From NCBI RefSeq assembly GCF_014269395.1, contig NZ_JACOGK010000007.1, forward strand, positions 1 to 64,000: a DNA stretch of 64,000 bases. The letters run 5' to 3'. Numbering within the stretch: the first letter of the stretch is position 1; every line of letters starts with the position of its first letter. This document shows, in pieces, positions 62,582 through 64,000 of this stretch. The stretch is from Megasphaera hominis. GTDB taxonomy: Bacteria > Bacillota > Negativicutes > Veillonellales > Megasphaeraceae. The notes below the pieces were generated by a model that was not told the DNA's origin, ran no database searches, and saw nothing but the letters and a program-made list of their open reading frames with translations. The position numbers and the translations under genes were made by a program.

Positions 62582-63397
62582 ATGCTGAAAAAATGGGTCA
62601 TTACGAGCCTTAGCGCGTGTCTCCTGTGCGGCACGGTCCTGGCGGCTGCGCCGGCAGAAACGACGGCGCCTGCAGGCACAGCGGCACCGGGAACGGCCGT
62701 TACGGCACCGGTGATACCGGAAGTACAGACAGACCCGGCTGTGAATATGAAGCATCCGGAAAAGTATTATCTCGTTTCCGGTTCAACCTATGAAAAGGTA
62801 ACGGGCCTCTTAGAAGAAATTGCCAAAGAGCGGACGGGCCTGCCGGCCGTAAGAAGCCAGTATTATTACCGCGTAGAAAAGAATCTGACAAGTAACTATT
62901 TGTACAGCGTCAAAGCCTATGCTGCGGATACGCATGTTCTTATAGGCAGTTATTTCGTGGCCAAGGATGGTTCCTGCGTCTGGCGCTTATCCCAAAACGG
63001 CGATGGGGCTATGATCTTTGGTACAGCTGACAAGTTGCTGGAAAAAGCTGAAGTCGTCGTCTATCCCGATAAAATACAAATGGGCAGCCATGGTATCCTG
63101 CGCGTCCACGTGCCGGGACGCCTGCCCTATGATATTAAGGTGACGAGCCTCAACACGTCTATTGCCTCTGTGTCAGATGAACTGAACATTATGCCCCAAA
63201 GTGAAGGCAAGACGGATTTGGTTATTGACCTGAAAATGGGAGATACTATACGTACGCTGACTAAGAGCGTACGCGTCGTAGAAACGGCTGACCGACATAC
63301 GGGCAGCAGCGGCCGGAATGTCGGTGTCGGCATTGGTATTGGCGTCGGCTGGGGCGGTGGCTGGCATCACCACGGCGGCATTGATATTTGGGTCTAG
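62582..63397 (+). CDS. Secreted protein with Ig-like domain and Gly/His-rich end
   Basis: A 271-residue exported protein of unknown function. The signal peptide ends near LAAA (about residue 23), followed by a Thr/Ala/Pro-rich linker. The middle (about 55-150) has YYYRVEKNLTSNYLYSVKAY. A C-terminal Ig-like (BIG2) repeat follows (LNTSIASVSDELNIMPQSEG, VRVVE), and the protein ends in a Gly-rich zipper-like run and GGGWHHHGGID. It may be envelope-associated. Good ribosome binding site (AAAGGGGG) and its own terminator; no operon partner. Confidence 0.65.
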   Translation: MLKKWVITSLSACLLCGTVLAAAPAETTAPAGTAAPGTAVTAPVIPEVQTDPAVNMKHPEKYYLVSGSTYEKVTGLLEEIAKERTGLPAVRSQYYYRVEKNLTSNYLYSVKAYAADTHVLIGSYFVAKDGSCVWRLSQNGDGAMIFGTADKLLEKAEVVVYPDKIQMGSHGILRVHVPGRLPYDIKVTSLNTSIASVSDELNIMPQSEGKTDLVIDLKMGDTIRTLTKSVRVVETADRHTGSSGRNVGVGIGIGVGWGGGWHHHGGIDIWV

Positions 63398-63399
63398 TA

Positions 63400-63435
63400 A
63401 AAAAACGGAAGAATCTTACGATTCTTCCGTTTTTT
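63400..63435. terminator. Bidirectional terminator
   Basis: A 16-base perfect stem AAAAAACGGAAGAATC/GATTCTTCCGTTTTTT (63400-63415, 63420-63435) with a four-base loop. The last codons and stop of the CorC-like gene lie within the loop and right arm. Confidence 0.93.
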
Positions 63436-64000
63436 CCGGCAGGTTTTGGGTTACAAGAATTTTATCGACCCGCAGGTTATCCATATCCATGACTTCAAAG
63501 GTGAAATGCTGCCACGTACACGTGTCTGTTTCTGCCGGTATACGGCCGATTTCATAGGTGATAAAACCGGCTAAGGTTTTATAGAGGTCATCTTCTTCGC
63601 CAGGCAGGTCTTCATCCAAATCGAAGAAATCTTTAAATTCTTCAATCGTCAGGAGGCCTTCCATGAGCCACTGGTTGGGTCCCCGGCGGATGATGCGGTT
63701 CGCTTCTTCCTGTTTTTCTTCTTCGCCGGCAGGCATGATGCCTACGAGCTCTTCCAGGATATCGTGCAAGGTGACAATGCCGCTCAGGCTGCCATATTCG
63801 TCGAGGACGGCTGCTTCATGCACGCCTTGTTCCCGGAATACCTGGACGGCCTTCATGATATCCATCGATTCCGGTACATACGTAGGCCGGCGCAGACTGG
63901 ATTCGATAATTTGGATCATAGAAGGAATTTTTTGGCTGTGTACGGCTGCGTGGTATTTGCCAAACACTTCGGCAATAGAAACGATGCCGACAAAGTCATC
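63416..64000 (-). CDS. CBS-domain CorC/HlyC-type protein, 3' part
   Basis: Partial gene, open at the window edge; 194 residues are visible and the frame continues upstream (DDFVGIVSIAEVFGK). It contains a CBS domain (VFREQGVHEAAVLDEYGSLSGIVTL, in part) and the transporter-associated CorC/HlyC domain (PNQWLMEGLLTIEEFKDFF, KTLAGFITYEIGRIP). Full-length members have an N-terminal DUF21 membrane domain and act in Mg/Co efflux or related ion transport. The missing N-terminal part cannot be judged. Confidence 0.88.
   Translation of the reverse strand, partial: DDFVGIVSIAEVFGKYHAAVHSQKIPSMIQIIESSLRRPTYVPESMDIMKAVQVFREQGVHEAAVLDEYGSLSGIVTLHDILEELVGIMPAGEEEKQEEANRIIRRGPNQWLMEGLLTIEEFKDFFDLDEDLPGEEDDLYKTLAGFITYEIGRIPAETDTCTWQHFTFEVMDMDNLRVDKILVTQNLPEKTEES

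Overview
The window looks like the replication-origin region of a diderm, anaerobic member of the Firmicutes (class Negativicutes, family Veillonellaceae, most likely Megasphaera or a close relative). The origin order rpmH-rnpA-yidD-yidC-jag-mnmE-mnmG-rsmG on one side and dnaA-dnaN-yaaA-recF-(DciA)-remB-gyrB on the other is that of Firmicutes. An OmpH/Skp-type periplasmic chaperone and a CusS-like sensor point to an outer membrane. The genus is an inference; no rRNA gene is present to confirm it. I see no tRNA or rRNA gene and no CRISPR array.

Layout. 1-0.96 kb: 3' part of a frameshifted IS1182-type transposase. 1-8.3 kb: a GntR regulator and a tandem duplication of a cyclase-cyclase-MFS cassette. 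8.3-13.3 kb: sugar-acid catabolism (dehydrogenase, UxuB-type reductase, UxuA) plus a D-2-hydroxyacid dehydrogenase. 13.3-20.4 kb: exonuclease, YgjP-type metalloprotease, a CDF metal exporter behind a probable NiCo riboswitch, an orphan LivK-type lipoprotein, an M23 peptidase, a DUF4446 protein and parB-parA. 20.5-31.8 kb: MetH-activation-like protein, purA, an old-yellow-enzyme, ytfI-ytfJ, ompH, csoR-copA, a DUF1294 protein and a sodium:solute symporter. 31.8-40 kb: all five exact parS sites I found, interleaved with a two-component system whose sensor loop is Met/His-rich, a TnpB-like gene, a Met/His-rich membrane protein, a small exported protein with four CX5C repeats, malic enzyme, and an exported CbiK behind a cobalamin riboswitch. 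39.8-48.2 kb: ptsI-ptsH-fruA-fruK-fruR, an OFA-type MFS transporter behind a ZTP riboswitch, and a degenerate D,D-carboxypeptidase. 48.2-64 kb: the origin block, a secreted protein and the end of a CorC/HlyC-type CBS protein.

How the genes work together. Chromosome replication and segregation dominate: bipartite DnaA-box clusters flank dnaA, a DnaA-trio unwinding element lies before dnaN, a DciA-type protein may act in helicase loading, and ParAB act on five parS. In Firmicutes parAB usually follow rsmG directly; here about 28 kb of other genes, including all the parS sites, lie between them. Metal handling is the second theme: CsoR/CopA, the Met-rich two-component system and its neighbours, CDF, CbiK. 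Fructose uptake forms one regulated unit with the general PTS enzymes.

Most unusual points: a candidate copper (or silver) module built from a CX5C-repeat exported protein, a Met/His-tailed membrane protein and a Met-rich sensor kinase; a CopA with four C-terminal HMA domains and a possible internal CopZ start; an S11 peptidase that has lost its catalytic Ser, Lys and SxN residues; an HPr with Lys instead of Ser46; and parS sites placed in the centre of long perfect palindromes at gene ends.
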